Source of the DNA: Paenibacillus sp. MZ04-78.2
Lineage (GTDB): Bacteria > Bacillota > Bacilli > Paenibacillales > NBRC-103111
Direction: 5' to 3'
NCBI RefSeq assembly: GCF_024213375.1
Contig: NZ_JANAVJ010000009.1
Coordinates: forward strand, 1 to 64,000
DNA: 64,000 nucleotides
Below, in pieces: positions 25,976 through 35,228 of this stretch (its first letter is position 1; each line of letters begins with the position of its first letter). The notes below the pieces were generated by a model. The model saw only the letters and a list, made by a program, of their open reading frames with translations, did no database searches and was not told where the DNA came from. The position numbers were made by a program, and so were the translations under genes.

Positions 25976-26004
25976 ATTGTAAAACCATTAAACCCTTTCT
26001 TCAA
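25976..26004 (-). promoter_or_regulatory. SigA-type promoter for immunity gene
   Basis: TTGAAG (26004-25999), a 17-base spacer and TACAAT (25981-25976) on the minus strand, just after the toxin stop. The transcript would start inside the hairpin and so escape it. Confidence 0.55.
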
Positions 26005-26019
26005 CTGTTTAATGTTCTA

Positions 26020-26919
26020 TTATCTATAATATCGCCACCAACCTTCCACTGGGCCTTGATGAAACCATTTTTCAAGTGGTATGAGGTTATCATAGTCATT
26101 AGATCCACCATACTGCCGAGGTCTGATGTGGTGTATTTCTGTAAATTCACCACTCCAATTCCATCCATTATTAGGATGTCGTCTGCTATATTCTGCGATA
26201 AAGTTTCCTCTGTCAGTTTTAGTCCAAGGAATCGAACCAGTGTAGGCCCAATCAGCTCTTGGTTCAGTCATTGCCTTACCAGAATATGGATCGGAAACAT
26301 TGGGGTAGAGCGACGCTTTTGTATTTAAAAGATATTGACTTGTTTGACCAGAAGAAGCTCCAAGAGTCATTCCGAGCATATTCTTTATTGTATGTTTTGA
26401 TTCCAAGAAATAATATCCAGTAGAATCAATGGTAAGATCACACGTAATTTCTTTGCCAACTTGTACTCCTAAGATTCCAGATAATGAGCTAGAGCATGTT
26501 TTTACATACGTTCCTGTTCCACGAGTGGCACCGCGATATAAATGTAAGTCAAAATCAATTCTGTGTGGTTTACCACCAATAAAGCTTACTATTTTTGAAG
26601 CTAGACGCACATTTCCTGATCCTTCAATAGGAACTAGAATAATGCTAAAAACAACACCGCCTTGCTCCATAAATTTAATATCGCCTGAGTTGCTTGGAGT
26701 ATCATCAAAGTAGACTTTTTCAAGTTGTGCTTTAACTTCATTTGGATTGTTCGGGTTGTAAAGCGACGGATCGCTTTGAATCTCCATTGCAACGTCGTTA
26801 ACTGCCTTTACATTGACTGACGAATCAGCAGTTTGTGCTAAAGCATCTGGGGTTACAAAACTAGAAACGATTAAACTGAATAAGAAGAAAAATAGCATGA
26901 TATTCTTAACTCTCTTCAT
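26020..26919 (-). CDS. Secreted HNH nuclease toxin
   Basis: 299 residues, ATG after AGGGAGG. A signal peptide covers about residues 1-29 (IMLFFFLFSLIVSSFVTPDA). Residues 30-220 form an unknown beta-rich domain with two Cys (TCSSS, ITCDL). The last 40 residues are an HNH nuclease: EIHHIRPRQYGG, NDYDNLIPLEKW and GWWRYY, typical of toxins that cut DNA. With the SMI1 protein downstream it forms a toxin-immunity pair exported by Sec, without the LXG or WXG100 trafficking domains common in Firmicutes. It is divergent from a TPR-HTH regulator. Confidence 0.85.
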   Translation of the reverse strand: MKRVKNIMLFFFLFSLIVSSFVTPDALAQTADSSVNVKAVNDVAMEIQSDPSLYNPNNPNEVKAQLEKVYFDDTPSNSGDIKFMEQGGVVFSIILVPIEGSGNVRLASKIVSFIGGKPHRIDFDLHLYRGATRGTGTYVKTCSSSLSGILGVQVGKEITCDLTIDSTGYYFLESKHTIKNMLGMTLGASSGQTSQYLLNTKASLYPNVSDPYSGKAMTEPRADWAYTGSIPWTKTDRGNFIAEYSRRHPNNGWNWSGEFTEIHHIRPRQYGGSNDYDNLIPLEKWFHQGPVEGWWRYYR

Positions 26920-27215
26920 TCTTTTACCTCCCTAGATTTTTTGAACAATTCGTCGCGACCTCATCGTTAAAACATAATTTATCACAACCTCATAAATTAT
27001 GGGATATGAATTGATATCTATTTTTATTTCGTTAATTTCTTCGAATTTCCAAAGTGGTTACATAGATTACCAAATATCATTAAAAATTTGTAGAAATTTA
27101 GCGAAACGTTGTATCTCGGACGAAATTAGATGAAATATCAATTAATTGTAAAATGGAATGTATTTTGCTATAATCAACCAATATATAATATTGAACAAAA
27201 GGAAGGTTATGTATT
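26920..27215. promoter_or_regulatory. Divergent control region, module copy 1
   Basis: About 296 bases shared in order and sequence with 37191-37480. Conserved blocks are a GTCGCGAC-centred stretch near the payload side and 27088-27140, which includes a GA(C/T)GAAATTAGATGAAATATC direct repeat. The regulator promoter TTGTAA-N17-TATAAT lies at 27146-27174. These blocks are good candidates for sites bound by the TPR-HTH regulator. Confidence 0.7.
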
Positions 27216-28505
27216 ATGGTGGATATTAAGCATCAGCATAAAACCATCTCAGATATCATCTTCCAGTTTAGAAAAGAAAAAAATTTGACGTACGCGAATC
27301 TTGAGGGGATTACGGGTGTAAGTAAACCTGTACTTCAAAAACTAGAAAAAGGATCAACCAAGCGTCCTGAATTTAAAACAGTAAAAGCGATCACGGGTGC
27401 TTTCCCCGAAGCTTACCAAGAACTCATAGAATGCTACATCAGAATAGAAAGTCGAACGGAAGTTTTATATGAAGTTCTGCAAGATGTATTGTCAAGTGAG
27501 AAGCCATCACTAGCTTCTAAAGTCGCATTGCGTTTGCTTGAAAACCCTATCAACGAAACGGAAGACTCTTTGCAGCGACTTTATTACTTTACGCAGGAGG
27601 TTGGTGATTCCAGCTTAAGATTAGAACTGTATAACGTCATTGTGAAATATTCGAGAAAACATGGCGTTATGAACTATATTGCCAAAGGCTTACTACAAAA
27701 ATATTTGATCGAAAGGGGAGATTTCAAACACATTGACCAAACATTCCAACAAGGACTGGAGATAGTGCATTATACTGATTTCTTAACTAACGATGAAAAC
27801 GTAATCTATCACTATAGGATGGCTTTACATGCTTATGCTACAAAAAAATATAGGGAATGCATTGAGTTTGCTGAAAATGGACTGGTATTAGAAGAAATAC
27901 AATCGGAATTAAAGGCGAGAGTACATTTATCTCTGATTCATTCTTATTCGGCTTGGAAAAACTATGATAAAGTTGAAGAGTTATTAGACGTTTTTGAAAA
28001 ATACGAGTATGATTTTGTTTATGAAGCGGCTAAAATTACACGGGCAATAACCAAAGCAAGAAAAGGGGAGTATGATATTGCAATCCCTCTACTTGAAAAT
28101 CACCTTGAAGAATGTAGTAAGCAGTTTCGGTTAAATATAGTAGACGAACTTTTTGAGATTTATTTAAAGATAGATGATATGGATGCATGTTCGAAACTTT
28201 TAGAAAGAGAGCATGAAATAATGAACACGAGTCCTAAAGACCCTAATGTTTACAGAGCGCTAGGGAAGTATTTTCGACACAAAGGATATTATCAGGTATC
28301 TATTGGTTTAATAGATGAAGGAGTTAAAAACTTCGTTGCTAGTGTACAATATTTAAAAAGGATTAATGCCTTTGAAGAAAAGGATATATATGTATTTTTA
28401 CTTTTTATCCAAAACTCAATAATACTTAATATGGGACTTTATGGATATAATTTCAACGAGGCATATAATAACATGGTACAAAAAAATCTCTTTATTGTTA
28501 AATGA
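27216..28505 (+). CDS. RRNPP-like HTH-TPR regulator, module copy 1
   Basis: 429 residues, ATG after AAGGAAGG. Residues 1-70 are an Xre-type helix-turn-helix (LTYANLEGITGVSKPVLQKL). The rest is TPR-like helices, with FLTNDENVIYHYRMALHAY, RKGEYDIAIPLLENHLEE and KYFRHKGYYQVSIGLIDEGV among them. This architecture is that of peptide-responsive RRNPP regulators (PlcR, NprR, AimR). No Phr-like pro-peptide is visible next to it, so the ligand may be another peptide or host protein. It is divergent from the HNH toxin and has a close paralogue at 35937. Confidence 0.85.
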   Translation: MVDIKHQHKTISDIIFQFRKEKNLTYANLEGITGVSKPVLQKLEKGSTKRPEFKTVKAITGAFPEAYQELIECYIRIESRTEVLYEVLQDVLSSEKPSLASKVALRLLENPINETEDSLQRLYYFTQEVGDSSLRLELYNVIVKYSRKHGVMNYIAKGLLQKYLIERGDFKHIDQTFQQGLEIVHYTDFLTNDENVIYHYRMALHAYATKKYRECIEFAENGLVLEEIQSELKARVHLSLIHSYSAWKNYDKVEELLDVFEKYEYDFVYEAAKITRAITKARKGEYDIAIPLLENHLEECSKQFRLNIVDELFEIYLKIDDMDACSKLLEREHEIMNTSPKDPNVYRALGKYFRHKGYYQVSIGLIDEGVKNFVASVQYLKRINAFEEKDIYVFLLFIQNSIILNMGLYGYNFNEAYNNMVQKNLFIVK

Positions 28506-28550
28506 GGGAGGAAAGTGATTAATGATTCGATAAATAGATAGAACAAATGA

Positions 28551-28574
28551 ACAGGCATATTTGCCTGTTTTTTT
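28551..28574 (+). terminator. Terminator after regulator, copy 1
   Basis: ACAGGCA pairs with TGCCTGT and is followed by TTTTTTT. The regulator of module copy 2 has the same type of hairpin at 35824. Confidence 0.85.
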
Positions 28575-28672
28575 GTTTTTAAGAGTAAAATGTTTCTTGT
28601 TTCTTGGATTAAATGGAAAATAAGAAAGTTGATTTAGATTTATATTATGATAAATGCTTTGGAGGAGGAACG

Positions 28673-28861
28673 ATGAATACTCTAGTAGCAGATTGCAGCG
28701 ATGAAGCATTACAGAACGTAATAAAAAACATTCAGAACCAAATGGAAGAGGCCGTACAGCAAGGCGAGAGCTTGACGAGTGAATATATGGTTCAATTAAG
28801 CCAACAATTAGATACCTACGTTTTAATTGCCCAAATTAGGAGAATGCGGTGTGTAGACTAG
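28673..28861 (+). CDS. Spo0E-like aspartyl phosphatase
   Basis: 62 residues from ATG 28673 after GGAGGAGGAACG. An upstream in-frame ATG lacks a ribosome site. It has the Spo0E pattern of two helices with SQQLDTYVLIAQ (S-Q-x-L-D signature). Family members remove phosphate from Spo0A~P and delay sporulation. It lies between the module regulator and the AbrB-like gene, 28 bases before the latter, and has no counterpart in module copy 2. Confidence 0.85.
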   Translation: MNTLVADCSDEALQNVIKNIQNQMEEAVQQGESLTSEYMVQLSQQLDTYVLIAQIRRMRCVD

Positions 28862-28888
28862 AAATCATTATTGTTTGAGGTGTGGTTG

Positions 28889-29341
28889 ATGCAAGATAAC
28901 AGAAGAACAGGAATTGTCAGGGTTGTAGACAATTTTGGGAGAATAGTAATTCCTACGGAGCTTAGGCGTGTTTTGAATCTTGATCACAATGTCATGACAG
29001 AGTATTTCTGTGATGATGAGAGAAAGGCGATTATGGTTTATAAATATCCAGCAGAAGAATGTTTGTTTTGTTCAAGCAAGCAACAACTCATTTACTTCAA
29101 ACGGTTTTATGTTTGTTCGCCATGTATTCAGAGCCTTCCGGCGCTTCAGGTCTTCATCGAAGGACTAGAACGTGAACAAGCTAATGAGACAGAAGAGAAA
29201 AAAATTTCTATAAGAAGGAAAAAAGCATTGGATCGTCTGCATCAAGCGATCAAGGAAAACCCTGAAGCCTCACAAAAAGAGTTAGCCAAAATCTTAGGAT
29301 TTTCAGAGGCATGGGTTAGTAAGTTGCTTAGGAATATGTAG
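28889..29341 (+). CDS. AbrB-like regulator with Cys cluster and HTH, copy 1
   Basis: 150 residues from ATG 28889, six bases after GAGGTG. Residues 1-50 are a SpoVT/AbrB swapped-hairpin domain (RTGIVRVVDNFGRIVIPTEL). Then come two CxxC pairs (CLFC and CSPC), probably a zinc site, a charged linker and a C-terminal helix-turn-helix (SQKELAKILGFSEAWVSKLL). Two DNA-binding parts around a metal site is unusual for AbrB-type proteins. The gene shares position and sequence with that at 35229. It likely acts with the upstream TPR regulator and Spo0E-like protein in stationary-phase control. Confidence 0.85.
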   Translation: MQDNRRTGIVRVVDNFGRIVIPTELRRVLNLDHNVMTEYFCDDERKAIMVYKYPAEECLFCSSKQQLIYFKRFYVCSPCIQSLPALQVFIEGLEREQANETEEKKISIRRKKALDRLHQAIKENPEASQKELAKILGFSEAWVSKLLRNM

Positions 29342-29361
29342 ATTCATAAATATGCCATCAA

Positions 29362-29404
29362 ACAAAACCAGCAAAACACCTTTTCTGTGTCGTACTGGTT
29401 TTGT
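29362..29404. terminator. Hairpin between convergent genes
   Basis: ACAAAACCAG (29362-29371) pairs with CTGGTTTTGT (29395-29404). It lies between the AbrB-like gene and the convergent serine hydrolase gene. The T run is weak. Confidence 0.6.
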
Positions 29405-29426
29405 TGAAGCCCATCTTAAATTGTAG

Positions 29427-31487
29427 CTAGTTCAACGTGATTCCAAATTCCGCATTCGGCGCGCCAGCAAATACAACTGTTCCGTTCTTCGGCAGTTTTA
29501 CTTTGTTATTGCCGCTCACAACGGTAAAATTGACGCATACTCCCTCCTCATCATACACCGCGAACGCACTCTTCGCTGGCAACGCCACGGTCATCGTTTT
29601 CCCTGCTGCCACTTGGGGGATCGTAAACCATTTCGCATGCCCATTTGCTTGCAGCGCAACTTTGGATGATTGGCCTGCATCAAGCGGTTTTACGTTGGCT
29701 CCACTTACGTATAACGATCCGGCCATCTCCATATATTCATTGCCGCCCTCTGTATAGAAACGAGCTTCCGTCGTATCACGGCCTGCCGACACGGGGATTT
29801 GGATCTGATGCTCCGCCGTGTTCGGGCCTGTAATTTTTCTGCCGTCCCAATAGCCCGCCATGTCTTTCTCGCGAGTAATTTCTGTGGTAAGTATCTGTTG
29901 TTGATATTCCATAGCACTAAATTTCTCGTCCACGATATAGAACTTGACGCCTTCCCGCTTCGCCCATGCGGCAGCGGTTTCCTTCGATAGCACGTTGTCT
30001 TCTAGCTTCTCGGCTAAATAGTGAGTCATCGCATCTTGCCCCAAGCCTGGCGTCGATTTATAGGTGCTCTCCTTCAAATAAGTTCGTCCATTCTTCTCAG
30101 TGACGAAGTTGAGCTTGGTGGTACCCTTCTCATGAATAAAGCTTCCATCCGCAGTATATACATATTTCTCTTCTGGCTTAGAGGGTAAGAACAGTTCTCC
30201 ATTCTTCGTAATTTCTACTTTGAAATGACTCCTGCTATCGCCGTAAAAGCCCGCTTTCTTCGCCACGTCTTGAGGCATCTCGGCCTTGACCGGCTTGCCA
30301 AAGGATTTGTTCGGCTTGATGTCCTTAATTGCGCCCTTCTCTTTGAGCGCGGCGAGCAGCAATTCCGTTGCCAGCAGTTGATTTGTCGTGCTGTCGCCGC
30401 CGGATGACAACACAGCCGCTGCCATCTTCTGTTCCGGAAGCACGACCAGTATAGCATGTTGAAGTGCTGTGTCGCCGCCCTTAGCCAAGGCCTTTATCCC
30501 ATATTCACTGAATGGATATAGTTTCACACTATCCCAGCCAAGACCATAGTTGGTATTATTATCTCCATCCCCCGGCCACATTCCTTTTTTATATTCCTCT
30601 TGCTCCATCGCCTTGACTGCCTTATCAGAGAGGACCCCTTTTCCCTGTCCCATAAATAATTGTGAGAATCGCACCACATTTTCTGCCGTGGAAGAGATCC
30701 CTCCCGAACCAATCGCATTCACCGATTCAATGGGAAGCTGCCCTTGGTACGACGGAGAATAAAGTCCAGCCCGCTTATCGTCTTCCCATTTGTCCTGCGG
30801 CGTTTTCGTATGATTCAGCTTTAACGGTTCTGTAAACCGTTGATGTAGAAATTCGGTAAAGCTCATACCGCTGACTCTTTCCACCAAAATCTCGGCCAGC
30901 GTAAAGCCGTCGTTGCAGTATACCGAGAACGCGCCAGGTTCCGCCTTCAAGCTCTGGTTGGACAATTGCTGCAACAAGGTATCATGGGCATAGGTATCAT
31001 TATCTTTAAATAAAAAAGCACTACCTAACGTGGCACCTTGCAAGCCGGAGGAGTGGTTCAACAGCATACGCGGAGTAATGCGCTTGTACCGTTCGTCCTT
31101 CATCTTAAAATCGGTGACATATCGAAAGACGGGAGCATCCAAATCGACTTTTCCTTCGTCGACCAATTTCATCACAGCCGCTGCTGCATACACTTTACTG
31201 ACTGAACCAATCCCGTATAGCGTATGTTTGGTCAGCGGCTGTTTCCCTTCTTGATCATTTTTGCCTGTCTGGCCCGACAAAATCATTTTCCCATTATCTA
31301 TCAACGCATACTGCACGCTATTCATCTCATAAGACTTCGTTAGTAACGCCGCCTTCTCCGCCGCAATCTTCTCCAATCCTTGGTTAGCTGCCGCCGCAAT
31401 CGTACTGTTAGGAGCAGCCATTGCCACTGTCGGGATCATCGTTAGCGCTAATGTAGAGGATAGCACCCAAGCTAGTTTGTTCTTCAT
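29427..31487 (-). CDS. Exported beta-lactamase-fold serine hydrolase
   Basis: 686 residues, ATG after AAGGAGGC. A signal peptide ends near residue 25 (ALTMIPTVAMAAP). The class C/PBP4-like fold is shown by the active-site SVSK (Ser95, Lys98), LLNHSSGL and YCNDG as the Tyr-x-Asn motif. About 300 residues beyond the catalytic domain are beta-rich and may bind wall or substrate. Members include D-aminopeptidases, esterases and peptidoglycan hydrolases, so the reaction is open. It lies between the two module copies. Confidence 0.85.
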   Translation of the reverse strand: MKNKLAWVLSSTLALTMIPTVAMAAPNSTIAAAANQGLEKIAAEKAALLTKSYEMNSVQYALIDNGKMILSGQTGKNDQEGKQPLTKHTLYGIGSVSKVYAAAAVMKLVDEGKVDLDAPVFRYVTDFKMKDERYKRITPRMLLNHSSGLQGATLGSAFLFKDNDTYAHDTLLQQLSNQSLKAEPGAFSVYCNDGFTLAEILVERVSGMSFTEFLHQRFTEPLKLNHTKTPQDKWEDDKRAGLYSPSYQGQLPIESVNAIGSGGISSTAENVVRFSQLFMGQGKGVLSDKAVKAMEQEEYKKGMWPGDGDNNTNYGLGWDSVKLYPFSEYGIKALAKGGDTALQHAILVVLPEQKMAAAVLSSGGDSTTNQLLATELLLAALKEKGAIKDIKPNKSFGKPVKAEMPQDVAKKAGFYGDSRSHFKVEITKNGELFLPSKPEEKYVYTADGSFIHEKGTTKLNFVTEKNGRTYLKESTYKSTPGLGQDAMTHYLAEKLEDNVLSKETAAAWAKREGVKFYIVDEKFSAMEYQQQILTTEITREKDMAGYWDGRKITGPNTAEHQIQIPVSAGRDTTEARFYTEGGNEYMEMAGSLYVSGANVKPLDAGQSSKVALQANGHAKWFTIPQVAAGKTMTVALPAKSAFAVYDEEGVCVNFTVVSGNNKVKLPKNGTVVFAGAPNAEFGITLN

Positions 31488-31520
31488 GAAGTTGCCTCCT
31501 TGGATAAGTGATCGATTTCA

Positions 31521-33010
31521 GTGTTTTTCGATTATGAACGATATCCACCTTATGAAGCAGTATACCTAACCAAATGCGATAGTGACTTTGATAAGCTGCG
31601 GGGATTGGCCATCGGCGGCGATGATTATATGACTAAACCGTTCAAGCCGCTTGAAGTGGTTGCTCGCATCCAGGCGAATCTTCGCCGTCAACGCTATACT
31701 CATCTTACACATGGACCTATCGAGCAGACACAAGCGATCTTTGAATATCACTCTTTTACGTTGGACCCCGGTCGCGCGCGCCTAGTCATCGACAACATGC
31801 CTGTTGCATGTACAGCAAAGGAGTTTGAATTACTACATTACTTTTGTAAGCATCCTCATCGGATTTTGACCTCTGCACAGCTTTATGAAGCGGTATGGGG
31901 GAGTCCTGGCTTTGGTGAGGAAAAAACCGTCACGATGCATATTTCAAAAATACGTAAAAAATTAGGCGACGATGCCAAAAAACCAACGATCATTTTGAAT
32001 TTGCGTGGGATCGGCTACAAATTTGTTCCTGAATCCCCCCCTTTCGGCATCGTATTTACTGAACTTAGTGTGACCTTATTAAGCTGCGCCTCCCTATTCG
32101 CCTTCTATTTCGCTCGTCCGATTTGGCTCGTGCAAAAGCTGATTAAGCAATTGCGTCACCGCCAATATAACGTGCAGCCGATTACCAAAGAATTTTTACT
32201 AAGAAGGGAAAAATAAAAAAATCCTACTGGCTCTACCAGGAGGTTCTAACCGATTTGATCGCGCTTGCTGGCGTATTGCAAAAAGCGGAAGAGAAGCAAA
32301 GGCAACTCGAACAAGCAAAAGAGGAATGGATTCGCGGCGTCTCGCACGATCTAAAAACACCGTTGTCTTATGTAACTGGCTATTCAGCCTTACTCGCGCA
32401 ACCGGATTATGCTTGGTCAGAGGAGGAAAAACATCAGTTTGTCCAGGAACTTGTCGCGAAAAGTGAATATATGGGGGAACTCATTGGGGATTTAAACCGA
32501 TCGTTTCACCTCGAAAATGTGGAACAGGAGATGCCTATGGACCCCGAAGTGTTCCCCGTCTACGAGTTTGTTCAGCAAGTGACGGCCGATATCGCCAACA
32601 ATCCCCGTGCGTTTACCTATAACTTCGAGCTGTCTGCGGACTTGAACGCCAAAAATGCGCTGCTGAATGGAGATCGCAAGCTGCTATACCGCGCCTTTGC
32701 CAACCTTCTGATGAATGCCGTGCAGCATAATGCACAGCATACTGAAATTCACGTCGCGATTGCGGCTAAAAGTGAAAAACATGTACGTATCACGATTCGA
32801 GATAATGGGGCAGGTATTCCGGAGGAGGTATTTTCTCAACTACATGATTTGCAGCCCAATGTCCTCACCGAACGTTTGGCGGGATCAGAGCATGGATTAG
32901 GTTTGGTCATCGCCCGGAAAATGATCGAAGCGCATGACGGGACGTTATCGGTTCGCAGTCAGATGGGTCAAGGCACAACCCTGCATATTTTGCTGAATCG
33001 ACATGGATGA
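31521..33010 (+). pseudogene. Collapsed two-component system (RR plus HK)
   Basis: The first frame begins within a receiver domain: the phosphorylated Asp region is gone but GGDDYMTKPFKPLEVVARIQ remains. An OmpR-type winged helix follows (ACTAKEFELLHYFCKHP, VTMHISKIRKKLG, LNLRGIGYKFV). It then fuses in frame to a kinase membrane segment and HAMP-like region. An indel in the A-rich stretch near 32205-32220 shifts frame into the kinase core, with VSHDLKTPLSYVTGY (His box), NLLMNAVQHN, DNGAGIP and GLGLVI. The sensor domain is deleted. It probably once controlled the neighbouring hydrolase. Confidence 0.8.
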
Positions 33011-33020
33011 ACCCTACAAG

Positions 33021-33066
33021 CAAAGCTGCGCAAGAGGCGTACTATCTTCACTCCTGCGCAGCTTTA
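33021..33066 (+). terminator. Terminator after kinase remnant
   Basis: AAAGCTGCGCA (33022-33032) pairs with TGCGCAGCTTT (33055-33065). Confidence 0.8.
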
Positions 33067-33207
33067 TTGCTGTTTCCAATTCTTAACCCGTGAGGAAAAA
33101 TAGGCATTTTTCATAGTACGTATATCAGTTGCTCTTCCGGGTTTTGTGACATTAAATAAAATGGTTACTACAGGCCGAACTATGCGGAGAGGGGAAATGC
33201 TTCGTTT

Positions 33208-33915
33208 ATGAATAACGAACAGTTTATTAAAGGAATTTCATTTCGGTACGTATTACCTGAAACGCCCGTGCCGAATGAAAGAATGTACGGGACCGACGCC
33301 GCGTTCGAATTTTCCAACACCGTGCTTCCTGCGGATGAGGAAAAAATGAGAAACGCGATGAACATCATCTGGCAAATGCCAAAAATGTCTTCCTTCGCGA
33401 TCGGATCGATCATTAATCGGGTTGTTTCCCAACTTCCGTCCGATCAAGGTTTTGTAAACGTAGGGGTTTGGAATGGATTTTCCTACTTGGCAGGCTTGAT
33501 TCATAACCCCGGCAAATCATGCATAGGCATCGATAACTTCTCGCAATTCGGCGGTCCGCGAGCGGAATTCATGTACCGTTTCAACTTGCATCAAGGTCCC
33601 GGACATCAGTTCTACGACATGGACTATATAGAGTATTTCAAGAACATTCATCGCAGCCCCATCGGACTCTATTTCTTCGACGGACCGCACGATTATACGA
33701 ATCAGTTGCAGGGATTGCAACACGCGTCGCCGTACTTCGCGAATGGGTGTATCATCTTGGTCGACGATACGAACTGGCCCGAACCTCGCCAGGCGACGCT
33801 CGATTTTATGGCGATGTACCCGGGGCAATATCGCACCCTCCTCGACGTTACGACGGCAAGCAACGGTCATCCTACGTACTGGAACGGGCTCATGGTTATA
33901 CAAAAAGTGGTGTAA
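33208..33915 (+). CDS. Class I methyltransferase-like protein, copy 1
   Basis: 235 residues. The centre holds a SAM-type Rossmann fold: VNVGVWNGFSYLAGLI, GIDNFSQFGGP and GLYFFDGPHDY, then IILVDDTNWPEPRQATLDFM. This is the methyltransferase-24 arrangement seen in surface-glycan clusters. A close paralogue lies at 48432. It is followed 40 bases later by a GT61 gene, and the paralogue at 48432 likewise lies beside GT61 genes. AGAGGGG precedes the start by 12 bases, a rather long gap. The substrate is unknown. Confidence 0.75.
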   Translation: MNNEQFIKGISFRYVLPETPVPNERMYGTDAAFEFSNTVLPADEEKMRNAMNIIWQMPKMSSFAIGSIINRVVSQLPSDQGFVNVGVWNGFSYLAGLIHNPGKSCIGIDNFSQFGGPRAEFMYRFNLHQGPGHQFYDMDYIEYFKNIHRSPIGLYFFDGPHDYTNQLQGLQHASPYFANGCIILVDDTNWPEPRQATLDFMAMYPGQYRTLLDVTTASNGHPTYWNGLMVIQKVV

Positions 33916-33955
33916 CCGACACGGAGCTTCATCATAGGGAAACGGGGGGATTGGG

Positions 33956-35101
33956 ATGAACGAAGCGATTCCTAGCGGCATGTATATGACGCTTCGGGAT
34001 TGGATCGCGGCATCCGCTTCAACATCGCCGGCACGCAATTCATTGCATAAATTCGTCCATCCGGCACAGGCGGTGCACCTGACGGAACCGGGTACCGTCG
34101 ATCCCCAGCACCATCCCGTGTTTAGGCAGCGGTACGTAACCGTCCCGGAAGGGTATGTGGCAGTGTTGCCGGAAGGACGGTTCTATGGAGGCGAGGAACA
34201 TTCGGGAGCCGTCATTACTCCAGACAATAAACTGGTATGGGACGTTTCGGTGAATGTTGACGTACCAGGCTCGGTTCATCCTGTTTTTAAACAGAGTTCG
34301 CTGCCTGCGGCGACCCACACGCCGAAAACGGTAGCTGTACTTACGTTTATATGGAGCCGCAATTATTTCCATTGGATGGTCGACGCGTTGGGTCGAATCG
34401 ATTTGATCCGAAAAACCGGCCTGCCCATAGACAAATATATTATTTCCAGCGACGGTCCCGCGCACTTTCAGGAAGAGACGCTCGCGCTACTCGGCATCCC
34501 GAAACAAAAAATAATTCGTTCCTACAAGGGGCTTCACGTGAAAGCCGCGTGGCTGGTCGTTCCTTCGCTACAGCCGTACTACTTGCAGCCGTTTGTATCC
34601 AATCAAGTGCCCATGTGGGCGACCAATTTCGTACGCAGCGAATTGTTGAAAATCGTCAGACCGAGCCCTATGAGCGGTTATGAGCGCATTTATATTAGCA
34701 GAAGGGAAGCGAAGCATCGAAGAGTGCTGAACGAAAGCGAAGTGCTCCACGTTACAGCAGCGCACGGTTTCCGGGATGTGACGCTGGATGGGATGTCGGT
34801 AGCCGACCAGGTGCGTCTTTTTTATTCGGCTAAAATCGTCGTCGCCCCACATGGCGCCAGTCTCACAAATATTATGTTTTGCCGGACCGGGACGCAGGTT
34901 GTTGATATTTATCCTCCCGAGTATATGTATCCTTGTTTTTGGCACATAAGCAGCTATTACGGCCTTCGCTATTCGTATTTAATCGGTCATGGCAGACGGC
35001 TCACCGAAAACGAGAATATCGGCTTGGTCGGGCATGTATCCTCCGACCTTACGGTTGATATCGGGGCGTTGTCCGCCATGTTAAGACTCCTTGTCACCTG
35101 A
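33956..35101 (+). CDS. GT61 family (DUF563) glycosyltransferase, copy 1
   Basis: 381 residues. DUF563 features are AVLTFIWSRNYFHWMVDALG near residue 125, then ERIYISRREAKHRRVLNE and the nucleotide-sugar region AKIVVAPHGASLTNIMFC. GT61 enzymes often use UDP-xylose in plants and bacteria. UDP-xylose synthesis genes lie in this window (41827). ATG 33956 follows GGGGGATTGGG. It pairs with the methyltransferase gene upstream. Two paralogues lie at 47185 and 49253. Confidence 0.85.
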   Translation: MNEAIPSGMYMTLRDWIAASASTSPARNSLHKFVHPAQAVHLTEPGTVDPQHHPVFRQRYVTVPEGYVAVLPEGRFYGGEEHSGAVITPDNKLVWDVSVNVDVPGSVHPVFKQSSLPAATHTPKTVAVLTFIWSRNYFHWMVDALGRIDLIRKTGLPIDKYIISSDGPAHFQEETLALLGIPKQKIIRSYKGLHVKAAWLVVPSLQPYYLQPFVSNQVPMWATNFVRSELLKIVRPSPMSGYERIYISRREAKHRRVLNESEVLHVTAAHGFRDVTLDGMSVADQVRLFYSAKIVVAPHGASLTNIMFCRTGTQVVDIYPPEYMYPCFWHISSYYGLRYSYLIGHGRRLTENENIGLVGHVSSDLTVDIGALSAMLRLLVT

Positions 35102-35135
35102 AACTTACGAGAACTTGGGATAGAGGACCGATTTA

Positions 35136-35194
35136 TTCCCCTTTAAGTTCGACCATAGCGTTATCCTCAAACACAGGGTCAGCTTAAAGGGGAA
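35136..35194. repeat. Palindromic intergenic element, copy 2
   Basis: TTCCCCTTTAAG with its complement CTTAAAGGGGAA, and inner GACCAT-type arms. It lies between the convergent GT61 and AbrB-like genes. Confidence 0.75.
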
Positions 35195-35228
35195 AAATTA
35201 TCTTTTGCTTAATTCAAGAGTTAGCACT

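Noticed and set aside
28506-28550. A Phr-like pro-peptide gene after the TPR-HTH regulator
   Set aside because: The only ATG with a ribosome site encodes three codons before a stop, and the copy-2 gap has none either.
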